Source of the DNA: a virus
Length of the DNA stretch: 42,095 bases
IMG/VR virus record: IMGVR_UViG_3300042289_001213
Coordinates: 1 to 42,095 of that record
Reading direction: 5' to 3' (one strand)
A program made the position numbers and the translations under genes. The number at the start of each line of letters is the position of its first letter. Within the stretch, counting starts at the first letter, position 1. The notes beneath the pieces are model-generated. The model was not told the DNA's origin and did no database searches. It saw only the letters and a program-made list of their open reading frames with translations. This document shows positions 1 through 6,706 of this stretch, piece by piece.

Positions 1-40
1 ATATTATATAATAAAACAATAGTTTTGTGCTGATTAAATT

Positions 41-277
41 ATGATTAATACTCAAGAACTAGAGAATGCGATCACCATTGTGGAAAAATGGTTAATCCCT
101 CAATTCCTAGGAAAGAGGGCAGTATTTATCTATCCCTCTAAAGCTCAGAAGGATTTGGGATTAAGTGAAAAAGTATTCTGGTTTGCAATTTTTTCTTTAG
201 TTGAGCAGCAGAAAATTAGCTTAGGTGAAAACGATTACATGGCAATTTATCCGGCTACAATTGTATTGAGTACCTAG
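41..277 (+). CDS. Small hypothetical protein
   Basis: Encodes 78 residues. I do not recognise the family. The sequence is soluble-looking and of mixed helix and strand, with a central hydrophobic and aromatic stretch (VFWFAIFSLVEQQ, residues 46-58) and no cysteine cluster or signal peptide. A TATAAT box with a short AAAAC/GTTTT hairpin lies at about 7-25, immediately upstream, like the promoter-hairpin units elsewhere in the window. The ribosome binding site is weak. It is followed by the first hairpin element and the zinc-ribbon gene on the same strand, which suggests an accessory (moron-type) gene. No function is proposed. Confidence 0.55.
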   Translation: MINTQELENAITIVEKWLIPQFLGKRAVFIYPSKAQKDLGLSEKVFWFAIFSLVEQQKISLGENDYMAIYPATIVLST

Positions 278-285
278 AAAAATTA

Positions 286-328
286 TCCCCACGATGTTTT
301 GCCACATCTGGGGACTTGAGTAAACCTA
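286..328 (+). promoter_or_regulatory. Hairpin leader element E1
   Basis: Two-part stem: 286-291 pairs with 309-314 (TCCCCA/TGGGGA), one bulged C at 292, then GATGT/ACATC (293-297/304-308) closes a six-base loop. A tail GAGTaaACCTA (318-328) follows and the zinc-ribbon gene starts 15 bases further on. E2 and E3 have the same layout and tail with different paired bases, so the stems covary. On the minus strand the hairpin is followed by a T-run, so it may also act as a terminator. No clear TATAAT is seen for this copy. Confidence 0.55.
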
Positions 329-343
329 CAGAACAGGCTACTA

Positions 344-775
344 ATGGACAAAGATAACACGGAAAAATACAACCCGCGCTGCTTAACTTGCGGTGGGAAG
401 ATGTGGAAGTCTGGGATAACGCCAACCGGAAAACAAAAGTATTTCTGCAATCCCTGTTGGTTGCGGAATCGAAAATCCAATGAAGCCAAGAAAAACCCGC
501 CATGTCCAAAGTGCGGACACAAGATGAAAAAAAACGGGGTTCATTCGGACGGGAGGCAGAAGTGGCGCTGTACACCCTGCGGAGCGTCCCAAATTTCAAA
601 TCCCAAACCAGAGGGGCGACCGAGAATCCATGAGAAAATCACGACCTCAGACCCCAAGCCCGTAGGGAGGCCGAGAATCTATCCAGGTCGGAACCTGACC
701 GATGCCGAATCATATCTCAGACATAAGAAGAAAAAAGCTATGTTGGCACTCAGGGAAAAGTTTGGGACTGATTAA
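344..775 (+). CDS. Double zinc-ribbon protein with AT-hook-like motifs
   Basis: Encodes 143 residues with two zinc ribbons: C13, C16, C35, C38 and C54, C57, C76, C79. Both follow the pattern CxxCxxxMxxxGxxxxGxQxxxCxxC, which recalls the small zinc ribbon at the N terminus of transposase accessory proteins such as InsA. Two GRPR motifs (residues 91-94 and 108-111) resemble AT-hooks, and the C terminus is very basic. It is probably a nucleic-acid-binding protein. The 76-residue protein at 17976-18206 shares the same pattern. The gene is flanked on both sides by hairpin elements in the same orientation and looks richer in G+C than its neighbours, as expected of an acquired cassette. No transposase lies nearby. 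The fold is well supported; the role is inferred. Confidence 0.75.
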   Translation: MDKDNTEKYNPRCLTCGGKMWKSGITPTGKQKYFCNPCWLRNRKSNEAKKNPPCPKCGHKMKKNGVHSDGRQKWRCTPCGASQISNPKPEGRPRIHEKITTSDPKPVGRPRIYPGRNLTDAESYLRHKKKKAMLALREKFGTD

Positions 776-780
776 ATTGT

Positions 781-832
781 TATAATAAGCGTCCCCGCAA
801 TGTTTCTGCATTCGGGGACGTGAGTTCACCTA
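781..832 (+). promoter_or_regulatory. Promoter-hairpin element E2
   Basis: A TATAAT box at 781-786 is followed at once by a strong hairpin: CGTCCCCG/CGGGGACG (790-797/813-820), a bulged C at 798, then AATG/CATT closing a six-base loop, and the tail GAGTTCACCTA (822-832). The tail matches E1 and E3. No plus-strand gene follows. Instead the tail overlaps the stop codon of the minus-strand AntA-like gene, so E2 could be an orphan promoter, a terminator for that gene, or both. Confidence 0.6.
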
Positions 833-1120
833 GTACATCAGTTGCTCGTGACGTTCCTTATTTTTCCTTGATTCCTGATAGGCTCTCATTCTTTCAAAAC
901 ACGCAACACTTAAATAAATTACTTCGATGGGACGACCGCCATTAGAAGGTTTTGATCTAGATGTTGAAAAGTCGATTCCCTCGTTAAAGTGATTGAGTTT
1001 ACGTTTTGCCGATGCCTTGGTAGAGAAGCCCAACCATTGCCAAGCCTCCTCAAAGTCAATAGGAAAATTATCTTCCGAATTGACGAGTGATAATGCCAAT
1101 TCTTTGTTAAAATCTGTCAT
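830..1120 (-). CDS. AntA/AntB-like antirepressor domain protein
   Basis: Encodes 96 residues. Residues 20-75 carry the AntA/AntB antirepressor signature: an acidic FEEAWQWLGFS segment, basic AKRKL, GIDFSTSR, then GGRPIEVIYLS. In temperate phages such domains relieve repressor binding, usually N-terminal to a DNA-binding or KilAC domain. Here the protein ends shortly after the domain, so it is a stand-alone or truncated version. The ribosome binding site AGGAGA lies about 6 bases before the ATG. It has its own promoter-hairpin (E5) upstream and E2 at its 3' end. The domain is recognised by pattern; the regulatory role is inferred. Confidence 0.7.
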   Translation of the reverse strand: MTDFNKELALSLVNSEDNFPIDFEEAWQWLGFSTKASAKRKLNHFNEGIDFSTSRSKPSNGGRPIEVIYLSVACFERMRAYQESRKNKERHEQLMY

Positions 1121-1147
1121 GTGGATTCTCCTAACTAGAATTTACAG

Positions 1148-1197
1148 CCCTTGGGTATTTGTAGTACCGCGAAGGGTAATTTACTATTAATATTATA
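1148..1197 (-). promoter_or_regulatory. Promoter-hairpin element E5
   Basis: On the minus strand a TGTGATATAAT box (TATAAT at 1197-1192) precedes a hairpin at 1176-1148: outer stem CCCTT/AAGGG, internal loop CGC opposite C, inner stem GGTA/TACC, and a seven-base loop. E4 has the same internal loop with changed but still paired stems (CCCCT/AGGGG and GGTG/CACC), which is strong evidence that the structure is maintained. It is the 5' leader of the AntA-like gene. Confidence 0.65.
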
Positions 1198-1251
1198 TCA
1201 CAGTTAATATTAATTAGTCTAACAATTTCCCGATTAAAGCTATGGCGATCG

Positions 1252-1279
1252 CACCCTCTGGCATTCAATCCAGAGGGTG
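1252..1279 (-). terminator. Hairpin after the 7-deazaguanine operon
   Basis: A perfect ten-base-pair stem CACCCTCTGG/CCAGAGGGTG with an eight-base loop lies just past the stop codon of the ParB-like gene, the last gene of the minus-strand operon. There is no strong T-run, so it may terminate weakly or protect the 3' end of the transcript. A HIP1 octamer (1245-1252) touches it. Confidence 0.5.
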
Positions 1280-1289
1280 TTAAATCAAT

Positions 1290-1967
1290 TTACTCCGACA
1301 ACCCCAAATAGTTTACAACCAAGCTCTCCAAAACTTGACCCCAGGCAATAGCTTTATCCTTGTTTAAGCCCTTCATTTCTTCGCTTACCAGATTGTATAC
1401 ATCCTGAGCTTTTTCCATCACGTCCGGTGATATCTTTGCCACAACAGTAATCAATTCAGATGGATCAGTTGTAGGATCGTTCTCGTCAAACTCGTCGCTA
1501 TCATCACCCTTGGCGAAATTATCCCAATCAATATCAGCTAATTTTATTAACTCATCCAATTCGTTAGAACTATATGGCAACCCTATAATTGTTTCAATTC
1601 CTAAGTCATTGTTGATGTCTTCTAATAGTTTAGCAAGCTCAATCTTGTCAGCACTCCCCCTAGTCTCATTCAAGATAATGGTTAGTTTTTTAGCTTCGGC
1701 GTCGGGTAAGCCATGAATAATGTTAACAAATACCTTTTGTTCTTTACTGCTCAAAGAGACTAATCTATGCTCCCCATCAATAATCTGATATTTACCCTTT
1801 TTCTCTGGATGCGGTCTAACTAACAATTCAATTATTTGACCATAGGCATTTAATGATTCTGTGATTGCCTCTTGTTGACGTTCAGATGTTTTGTTGGGAT
1901 TCCACGGGTTAGGCTCAATATTAATAATATCAATTAAAATCCCTCTTTCAACTTTGTAATTAGTCAT
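1290..1967 (-). CDS. ParB/sulfiredoxin-fold protein, possible DpdB-like partner
   Basis: Encodes 225 residues. The N-terminal ParB/Srx domain covers about residues 8-100: a PNPWNPN entry motif (19-25) and the catalytic or nucleotide-binding box IIDGEHR (62-68), followed by a helical region with repeated LAKLLEDIN-type segments and an acidic linker (about 150-170). It overlaps the dpdA stop by 8 bases and is the last gene of the operon, so the two are translationally coupled. In the bacterial Dpd pathway DpdB is a ParB-superfamily ATPase needed together with DpdA to insert preQ0 into DNA, so a DpdB-like role is a reasonable inference. ParB-domain proteins are also common in phages as nucleases or methyltransferase partners, so this remains open. 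Confidence 0.7.
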   Translation of the reverse strand: MTNYKVERGILIDIINIEPNPWNPNKTSERQQEAITESLNAYGQIIELLVRPHPEKKGKYQIIDGEHRLVSLSSKEQKVFVNIIHGLPDAEAKKLTIILNETRGSADKIELAKLLEDINNDLGIETIIGLPYSSNELDELIKLADIDWDNFAKGDDSDEFDENDPTTDPSELITVVAKISPDVMEKAQDVYNLVSEEMKGLNKDKAIAWGQVLESLVVNYLGLSE

Positions 1968-3072
1968 CCCAGATTATCCCCCTTGATTTCCATAAATTTG
2001 TAGCTTCAGTTTCCATCTTTTTATATTTTACCACCTCCGATCTTAAGGTGTGAATTGTTGCTGATAGCGCAGCATCTGATTCTTTATATCTAGGTATTTT
2101 ATCTAAACCCGCAGCAGCACCGCCGCCAAACCTTAAACAAGCAACCCATGATGACGAATCTGAACTATAGCAGGGATATCTTTTCAGTACCCAATCAGTT
2201 GTTATACCGAGTAAATGAATCCTTGACATAACACCCGTTTCTTTATATCTTCCCATGATTATGTTGAAACAATAATCTAACCATTTTTGAAGTTTGATTT
2301 TATTCCTACTATGGGGAACTAAACCGCCTAAAGCTATATAATCATAGTTATCTAATGCTCTAATTAAATGCTTTTTATCACATCCAAAAGTAATAATAGG
2401 AATCGGTTTCATTCCTAACGATTCAAGTATTGATTGATTTTTCCAGCTATCATCTTGATTACCAATAACGTCCAGGTTCATAAAACTTAGAGATTTCATT
2501 TTATGCTCCCATCGCTTCTGAAAGTCTAAAGACCATGTAGCATAATCTTTAGGATTAATTATTTTCCCAGTTGTAAAAGCTGTAAATGCTCCTGAGTCAA
2601 TTATTACTCTAGGTCTTAAGTCAGATACTTTGTCCATTTTGGACAAAGTATCTTTAACTTCTTTCTGGTCTGCAAATGTTGTTAAATGGTTTTCATGTAA
2701 AGGCTTCACCACTTTGTCCATGTCAACGTTAACAGAATGACCCGCTAAATGTATATTCATATTCTTGTTTTTCTCAATGGTCTGATTCCAAGAATCAGAC
2801 CATTGAGATTCGTGGTTTTGGTAGGCATAACTAAACAGATGTTCTGGTTTGTTTTCATCAACTAAAACTTCTTTTATGTTAACGTCACCATTTAGTTTTG
2901 CTGTTGTATCAGCTAAATGAATCCTCAATAACTCCTCCCAATATTTTTGAGTGTCAATAAAACCCGCTTGTCCAACGAATGCGTAGGATTGCAAATAGCT
3001 TATATATCTCTCCTCAGTAAGAACTTTGCGTTGTCCGCGTTCGGATGAGTGATCAACTAAATACAGATACAT
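1960..3072 (-). CDS. dpdA: DpdA-like 7-deazaguanine DNA transglycosylase
   Basis: TGT-fold enzyme predicted to exchange guanine in DNA for a 7-deazaguanine base. Signatures of the phage DpdA family, numbered in the longest frame (start 3096): IDSGAF with catalytic-type D167, the FMNLDVIG strand with D209, the ALGGLV loop (255-260), and HLLGITT...YPCYSSDSSSW (294-317) with D313. I place the start at 3072 (Met9), where GGAAG lies about 7 bases upstream, giving 370 residues and a 20-base overlap with queC. The first ~110 residues hold two copies of a ~50-residue module (an xIHLA-type strand, then LFSYAYQ and a Trp-containing helix) before the barrel begins at MNIHLAGHS. The whole preQ0 pathway lies just upstream. 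The family call is secure; the exact base inserted is inferred. Confidence 0.85.
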   Translation of the reverse strand: MYLYLVDHSSERGQRKVLTEERYISYLQSYAFVGQAGFIDTQKYWEELLRIHLADTTAKLNGDVNIKEVLVDENKPEHLFSYAYQNHESQWSDSWNQTIEKNKNMNIHLAGHSVNVDMDKVVKPLHENHLTTFADQKEVKDTLSKMDKVSDLRPRVIIDSGAFTAFTTGKIINPKDYATWSLDFQKRWEHKMKSLSFMNLDVIGNQDDSWKNQSILESLGMKPIPIITFGCDKKHLIRALDNYDYIALGGLVPHSRNKIKLQKWLDYCFNIIMGRYKETGVMSRIHLLGITTDWVLKRYPCYSSDSSSWVACLRFGGGAAAGLDKIPRYKESDAALSATIHTLRSEVVKYKKMETEATNLWKSRGIIWDD

Positions 3073-3763
3073 TTCTAAACTTCCATATTGGGTCAACTAT
3101 TCCCGCCTCTTGAAAACCTCTGTCACGAATCAAACAAGCGTGACATTTACCACATCCGCCCTTAACACCCGCATAACAAGTATGGGTCAATTCCATCACT
3201 GAATCAAAATCATCACCCAATAAATCCTTAGCTAACAATACCGATTCGGCTTTAGTCAAGCTCATTAACGGAGTATGAATTTTAAAAGCATCGGGCGAAC
3301 CATAAACACCCTCTCCTAACGCTTTCGACATGACATTGATAAAATCTAGTCTACAATCAAAATAACCCGCATAATCAGCTTCACAGACACCGATAAAGAT
3401 ATCATTAATACCCATAACGGCGGCGCGATTAGCTGCAATAGTTAAAAATAGAATATTTCTACCATAAACAAAAGTTGGCTCAACACCACCAGGTAATTCA
3501 TTAACGCTTTTATAGACTCCCAATTCATTGTTGCTAACCAACGGGGAACTACCTTTTAAAATCCCTTGACCTAGATCAATGATTTCGTGGGAAGTTAAGT
3601 TTAACTTTTTAGCTATCTTGATCGCGCTCTCTATCTCGGTTAAATGTCGTTGACCATAATTAAAACTTACTGCATGAACTTCTTTAAATTTGCTTTTTGC
3701 GATCGCCAAGCAAGTCGTACTATCTTGACCACCACTTAAAATTACCAAACATTTATTGTCCAT
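3053..3763 (-). CDS. queC: 7-cyano-7-deazaguanine (preQ0) synthase QueC
   Basis: Converts 7-carboxy-7-deazaguanine to preQ0 with ATP and ammonia. The PP-loop motif SGGQDST is near the N terminus (13-19 in the longest frame), and four zinc-binding cysteines occur near the C terminus (C199, C207, C210, C213; CYAG...CGKCHAC). Length is normal for the family. The longest frame starts at 3772, but AAGGA is nine bases before the ATG at 3763 and only one base before 3772, so 3763 is preferred. It overlaps the small ORF upstream and dpdA downstream. It has no amidotransferase fusion of the Gat-QueC type, and no QueF is present, so the pathway should stop at preQ0. Confidence 0.92.
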   Translation of the reverse strand: MDNKCLVILSGGQDSTTCLAIAKSKFKEVHAVSFNYGQRHLTEIESAIKIAKKLNLTSHEIIDLGQGILKGSSPLVSNNELGVYKSVNELPGGVEPTFVYGRNILFLTIAANRAAVMGINDIFIGVCEADYAGYFDCRLDFINVMSKALGEGVYGSPDAFKIHTPLMSLTKAESVLLAKDLLGDDFDSVMELTHTCYAGVKGGCGKCHACLIRDRGFQEAGIVDPIWKFRNVSVFS

Positions 3764-3950
3764 TGTTTTCATTCCTTGTATTGTTGACGTGATTGATTAA
3801 TCCATTCCAATATTGATGCTGATATTTTTCATACTCTTGGTAAGCAAAAGAGAATAAATTGTTAGTGTATTCCTGCTCTAATAAAACACTTGATGCAAAG
3901 TCAACTTGACTCCCCCCCCCCTTGATAGGAATAATTAAATGTATCTTCAT
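3753..3950 (-). CDS. Stand-alone copy of the DpdA N-terminal module
   Basis: Encodes 65 residues between folE and queC, with a good ribosome binding site (AAGGGTG) and overlaps on the downstream side, so it is very likely translated. It begins with a hydrophobic strand (MKIHLIIPI), then LLEQEY, LFSFAYQEYEKY and YWNGLI. The same order (IHLA, VLVDEN, LFSYAYQNHES, SWNQTI) occurs at residues 59-108 of DpdA, and a third, more divergent copy forms the first 50 residues of DpdA. It is therefore a detached member of the repeated module. Function unknown; it may bind DpdA, DNA or the base substrate. Confidence 0.7.
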   Translation of the reverse strand: MKIHLIIPIKGGGSQVDFASSVLLEQEYTNNLFSFAYQEYEKYQHQYWNGLINHVNNTRNENNGQ

Positions 3951-3954
3951 AGTG

Positions 3955-4578
3955 TCACCCTTTAATTAAACTCAATACTTCTGCCCTAGCTGATGAATCG
4001 GTCATAAAAACACCTCTTAAACAGCTTGTAATAGTCTTAACCCCATGCTTTTTAACACCCCTACAACTCATGCAGTTGTGTTCAGCTTCTAATATGACTA
4101 CAACGCCCTTGCATTCTAAAACATTAAAGATCAAATCTCCCAATTGTTCGGTCAATCTTTCTTGAATTTGTGGTCGGGTTGCCAAAACTTCTAAAGCTCT
4201 AGGGAGTTTTGACAACCCGACAACTTTTTTATCAGGAATATAGCCAATATGGGCGACACCATAGAACGGCAATAGGTGATGCTCACATAATGAAGTAAAG
4301 GGAATGCCTTTTTCAATTACGACTCGATCATAGTCACAATCAAATACTTTACTCAGGGATTCCGATGGGTTAATATTTATCCCTTGAGACATCTCTACCC
4401 AGTATTTGACAACCCTTGAAGGTGTCTCTTTCATCCCTTCTGGCAATTCACCCCATAACAACACCATTGCTGATTCTACTTGAGAGATCGCTAAGTTCAG
4501 AGTAGAAGCATTGGCTTGTACAGGTTTCATCAACCCTAACTGCGACAAGTCCTGGGAGTTTTGTTTTGATTTTGTCAT
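3955..4578 (-). CDS. folE: GTP cyclohydrolase I (FolE)
   Basis: Makes dihydroneopterin triphosphate from GTP, the first step of 7-deazaguanine synthesis. Family motifs (numbered from 4602): ETPSRVVKYW (59-68), SLCEHHLLPFYG with zinc ligands C106 and H109, GLSKLPR (129-135), ATRPQIQERLTEQ, and AEHNCMSCRGV with the third ligand C177, spaced 71 from C106 as in E. coli FolE. Possible starts are 4602 (GTG), 4578 and 4530 (ATG). All overlap the 3' end of queD and none has a strong ribosome binding site; 4578 is a compromise. Its presence suggests the phage raises flux beyond host supply. Confidence 0.9.
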   Translation of the reverse strand: MTKSKQNSQDLSQLGLMKPVQANASTLNLAISQVESAMVLLWGELPEGMKETPSRVVKYWVEMSQGININPSESLSKVFDCDYDRVVIEKGIPFTSLCEHHLLPFYGVAHIGYIPDKKVVGLSKLPRALEVLATRPQIQERLTEQLGDLIFNVLECKGVVVILEAEHNCMSCRGVKKHGVKTITSCLRGVFMTDSSARAEVLSLIKG

Positions 4579-4858
4579 AAATCCATCTGGCAATTTCTTC
4601 ACTGGTAGGGTTTTCTAATCCTGTTGATTCATTCAGATAATAGTGATCCAAATAATCATCAACCAAGGGATTAATAATTCCTTTTATCTCCCCATAGTCT
4701 ATCACCATTCCGGTTTCACTTCCTGACTGCTTTAGCTCATTACCTGACACATAAACAAATCCCACCCAACTATGACCATGTAACCTTGAGCATTTCCCTT
4801 GATGGTTAGAAAGTTTGTGCGCGGCTTCAAAGGTAAACTTCTTAACTAATGTCCACAT
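4448..4858 (-). CDS. queD: 6-carboxytetrahydropterin synthase (QueD)
   Basis: Second enzyme of the pathway: converts dihydroneopterin triphosphate to 6-carboxy-5,6,7,8-tetrahydropterin. Zinc ligands H14, H27 and H29 (FEAAH, LHGHS), catalytic C23, the GMVIDYGEIK segment (50-59), the LDHYYLN region with D71-H72, NPTSEEIARW (83-92) and the late catalytic E111 are all in place. It shares one base with the queE stop (TAATG), and its 3' end overlaps folE by more than 80 bases, an unusually long overlap that depends on which folE start is used. Length (136) is slightly above the usual ~120, because of a C-terminal tail that lies in the overlap. Confidence 0.93.
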   Translation of the reverse strand: MWTLVKKFTFEAAHKLSNHQGKCSRLHGHSWVGFVYVSGNELKQSGSETGMVIDYGEIKGIINPLVDDYLDHYYLNESTGLENPTSEEIARWIYDKIKTKLPGLVAVRVDETCTSQCFYSELSDLSSRISNGVVMG

Positions 4859-5505
4859 TATTGAACCCCTATGATTTTGTGAGTTTGTAATGACAACCTA
4901 TATCCGTGTTCTTTAACTAATTCTAATGTTAATGGTAAAGTTCCCTTTTTGTAGTTCCACTCGGGCTGCAAATAGATAGGGATATTCAGATCCTCTAATT
5001 TGCTCCTATAAAAATCAACTTCGTCACCTTTTGAGATTACGATCTTAATTTCATTAGCCATACCCCATAACTCATTTAAAACGGGGTAACGATTGTTCAG
5101 ATGCTCCTTTGGGGAAAGGGTTATCCAGGCATCATTAACGGGTTGAAAGAAGCTCCCTGATGTCTCAATCGCAACAAATTTATCAGCACCATTGAGAGTC
5201 TCGACCAACTCAGGTAACTCTTTATGGATGAAAGGTTCGCCGCCGGAAATCACAATATGCTCGGATCTTAATTCCCCGATTAAATCCTCAATGGTTTTAA
5301 AAGTTTTTGTTGGTGGTTTACCTGTTTCTTTAGAGCTATATCCAGTGTCACAAAACCAGCATCCCACCGGACACCCGTACAACCGGATAAAATCGCACGG
5401 AGTCCCAGACCAAAAACCCTCACCTTGAATGCTTTGCTGGAAGGTTTCATGAATTGGAAAAGTTAGACACGGGGCTTTCACATCCTCAACTATTAATTTA
5501 CTCAT
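4858..5505 (-). CDS. queE: 7-carboxy-7-deazaguanine synthase (QueE), radical SAM
   Basis: Radical SAM ring-contraction enzyme making 7-carboxy-7-deazaguanine. The cluster motif CxxxCxxC is at C45, C49 and C52 (YGCPVGCWFCDT), preceded by the typical ETFQQSIQGEG (20-30) and followed by ISGGEPF for SAM binding. The C-terminal part, with SPKEHLNN, matches the QueE subgroup. First gene of the minus-strand operon. A 42-base gap separates it from the divergent gene at 5548 and must hold its promoter, though I see no convincing -35/-10 pair and no room for a preQ1 riboswitch. Confidence 0.93.
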   Translation of the reverse strand: MSKLIVEDVKAPCLTFPIHETFQQSIQGEGFWSGTPCDFIRLYGCPVGCWFCDTGYSSKETGKPPTKTFKTIEDLIGELRSEHIVISGGEPFIHKELPELVETLNGADKFVAIETSGSFFQPVNDAWITLSPKEHLNNRYPVLNELWGMANEIKIVISKGDEVDFYRSKLEDLNIPIYLQPEWNYKKGTLPLTLELVKEHGYRLSLQTHKIIGVQ

Positions 5506-5547
5506 AAATTAGTTTGCAATAAGACTTTTAACCATGTTAACTTTAAA

Positions 5548-6108
5548 GTGTTGTTATTGCGTCACCATGCGCTAAATAAAACTATTGCTTCAGTACCAAA
5601 CATTGAAAGGATCAGGGAAGCGGTCAGGGAGGTTATTGAGAACCCTTACCTGAATAACCGAGAGATTGGTAGGCGGCTTAACATCTCAGAAACAAATTTA
5701 AGGCGATGGAAAAAACTACCTATTTGGGAGCAAATCAGACACGAACTCCTAGCCGAACGGGCAGAAATAATTAAGGCAACAATAGAAAAGGACAGAATGG
5801 CTTATCAACAGGATTTAGAGGAAAAACAAAAAACATGGCAAGCGTTCAGGAAAGCCCTAGAGACTAACGGAGCATATTCCCTCACCCTTTCCAACAATGC
5901 CTATAAAGAAGCAGTCAGCAGTGAAAGAGACTCCCTAAAGGCTTGTTCTAAAGCCACCAAGTCAGGAGCACAAGTTCACTCTCGAAATGGGATGGAAGTT
6001 TTGAAAACTCTGGCAATGGTAGATGATCAACTCTATCAAAACAAGGTATTAATCGAATACTTTGAAAACCTTGAAAAAGAACAAACTCAAGAAATCTCAG
6101 AAGATTAA
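5548..6108 (+). CDS. Helix-turn-helix protein, possible small terminase subunit
   Basis: Encodes 186 residues from a GTG start; an in-frame ATG is not available nearby because stops flank it. Residues 18-52 read as a helix-turn-helix (NREIGRRLNISETNLRRWKK), followed by long charged helices (about 65-105) and a glutamate-rich C terminus. This architecture, an N-terminal DNA-binding domain plus helical oligomerisation region at the head of a morphogenesis cluster, fits a small terminase subunit, although the large subunit is 28 kb away. A transcriptional regulator is the alternative. It is transcribed divergently from the que operon. Confidence 0.45.
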   Translation: MLLLRHHALNKTIASVPNIERIREAVREVIENPYLNNREIGRRLNISETNLRRWKKLPIWEQIRHELLAERAEIIKATIEKDRMAYQQDLEEKQKTWQAFRKALETNGAYSLTLSNNAYKEAVSSERDSLKACSKATKSGAQVHSRNGMEVLKTLAMVDDQLYQNKVLIEYFENLEKEQTQEISED

Positions 6109-6110
6109 TT

Positions 6111-6485
6111 ATGCCTAATTTTGAAAGTGTTTTAGTTTTCCTGTTATTGTCTCTTGGTTTAAGATGGTTTTTGTTTAAGTACAAATTGCTTGATAGGATT
6201 AGGGAATCACTTAAACAGAAACACCAACTTTTTAGGGAGTTGTTTAATTGTCCATACTGCCAGACATTTGAGAGTTCCGTGCTAGTTTATTTTGTTCTGG
6301 GAATGCCATTTAGTCCCGTTACAGGGATTCTTGCGGGTTTATTTAATGCTTATGTTTCGGTGTCGATTGAGAATATAATTGAATCCCAGATAGAGGAGTT
6401 AGAGGGAGATTTTAAGACTCCTAAAACTTTGGAGATTCCCGACTACAAAACCCCAATTGAAATATTTAACTTAGGATCTAAATAA
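6111..6485 (+). CDS. Small membrane protein with CPYC motif
   Basis: Encodes 124 residues. One hydrophobic segment lies at the N terminus (about 6-22) and a second at about 52-78, separated by a basic loop carrying NCPYCQTFESS. The tail is cytoplasmic-looking and acidic. This pattern resembles small phage and bacterial membrane proteins of the DUF1360 type. The call is by general layout only. It starts 2 bases after the preceding gene and ends at the next start, so all three are co-translated. Role unknown. Confidence 0.5.
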   Translation: MPNFESVLVFLLLSLGLRWFLFKYKLLDRIRESLKQKHQLFRELFNCPYCQTFESSVLVYFVLGMPFSPVTGILAGLFNAYVSVSIENIIESQIEELEGDFKTPKTLEIPDYKTPIEIFNLGSK

Positions 6486-6706
6486 TGGAAAGAATTGAAC
6501 TATGCTCAAACAGATGTTGTCCAACCCTTGCTAAACTTGGGGATTTATGGATTATAAATGATGATTATGGTGGGGAGGTTAAATTGACACCTGATCAGCT
6601 TGATAATTTAGTAAAAGTTAAGTTGAAATATGAAAAAGATTTGGCATCTACAAGAATGATTGAAACTGAAAAGGCACGGGAAAATGGATTACTTATTCAA
6701 TCCTAA
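6485..6706 (+). CDS. Small hypothetical protein
   Basis: Encodes 73 residues. It begins with a cysteine-rich segment (ELCSNRCCPTLAKLGDLW) followed by an acidic and basic helix. It shares its first base with the last base of the upstream stop codon and overlaps the next gene by about 20 bases. The family is not recognised. Confidence 0.55.
   Translation: MERIELCSNRCCPTLAKLGDLWIINDDYGGEVKLTPDQLDNLVKVKLKYEKDLASTRMIETEKARENGLLIQS

Noticed and set aside
286-328. preQ1 riboswitch
   Set aside because: The hairpin elements lack the A-rich tail and pseudoknot of known preQ1 classes and precede accessory genes, not the que operon, whose 42-base leader is too short for one.
255-599. Minus-strand ORF antisense to the zinc-ribbon gene
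   Set aside because: The plus strand encodes two complete zinc ribbons; the antisense frame has no recognisable domain.
344-775. Insertion sequence remnant based on InsA-like zinc ribbon
   Set aside because: No transposase, inverted repeats or target duplications were found around it; the flanking hairpins are leaders shared with unrelated genes.
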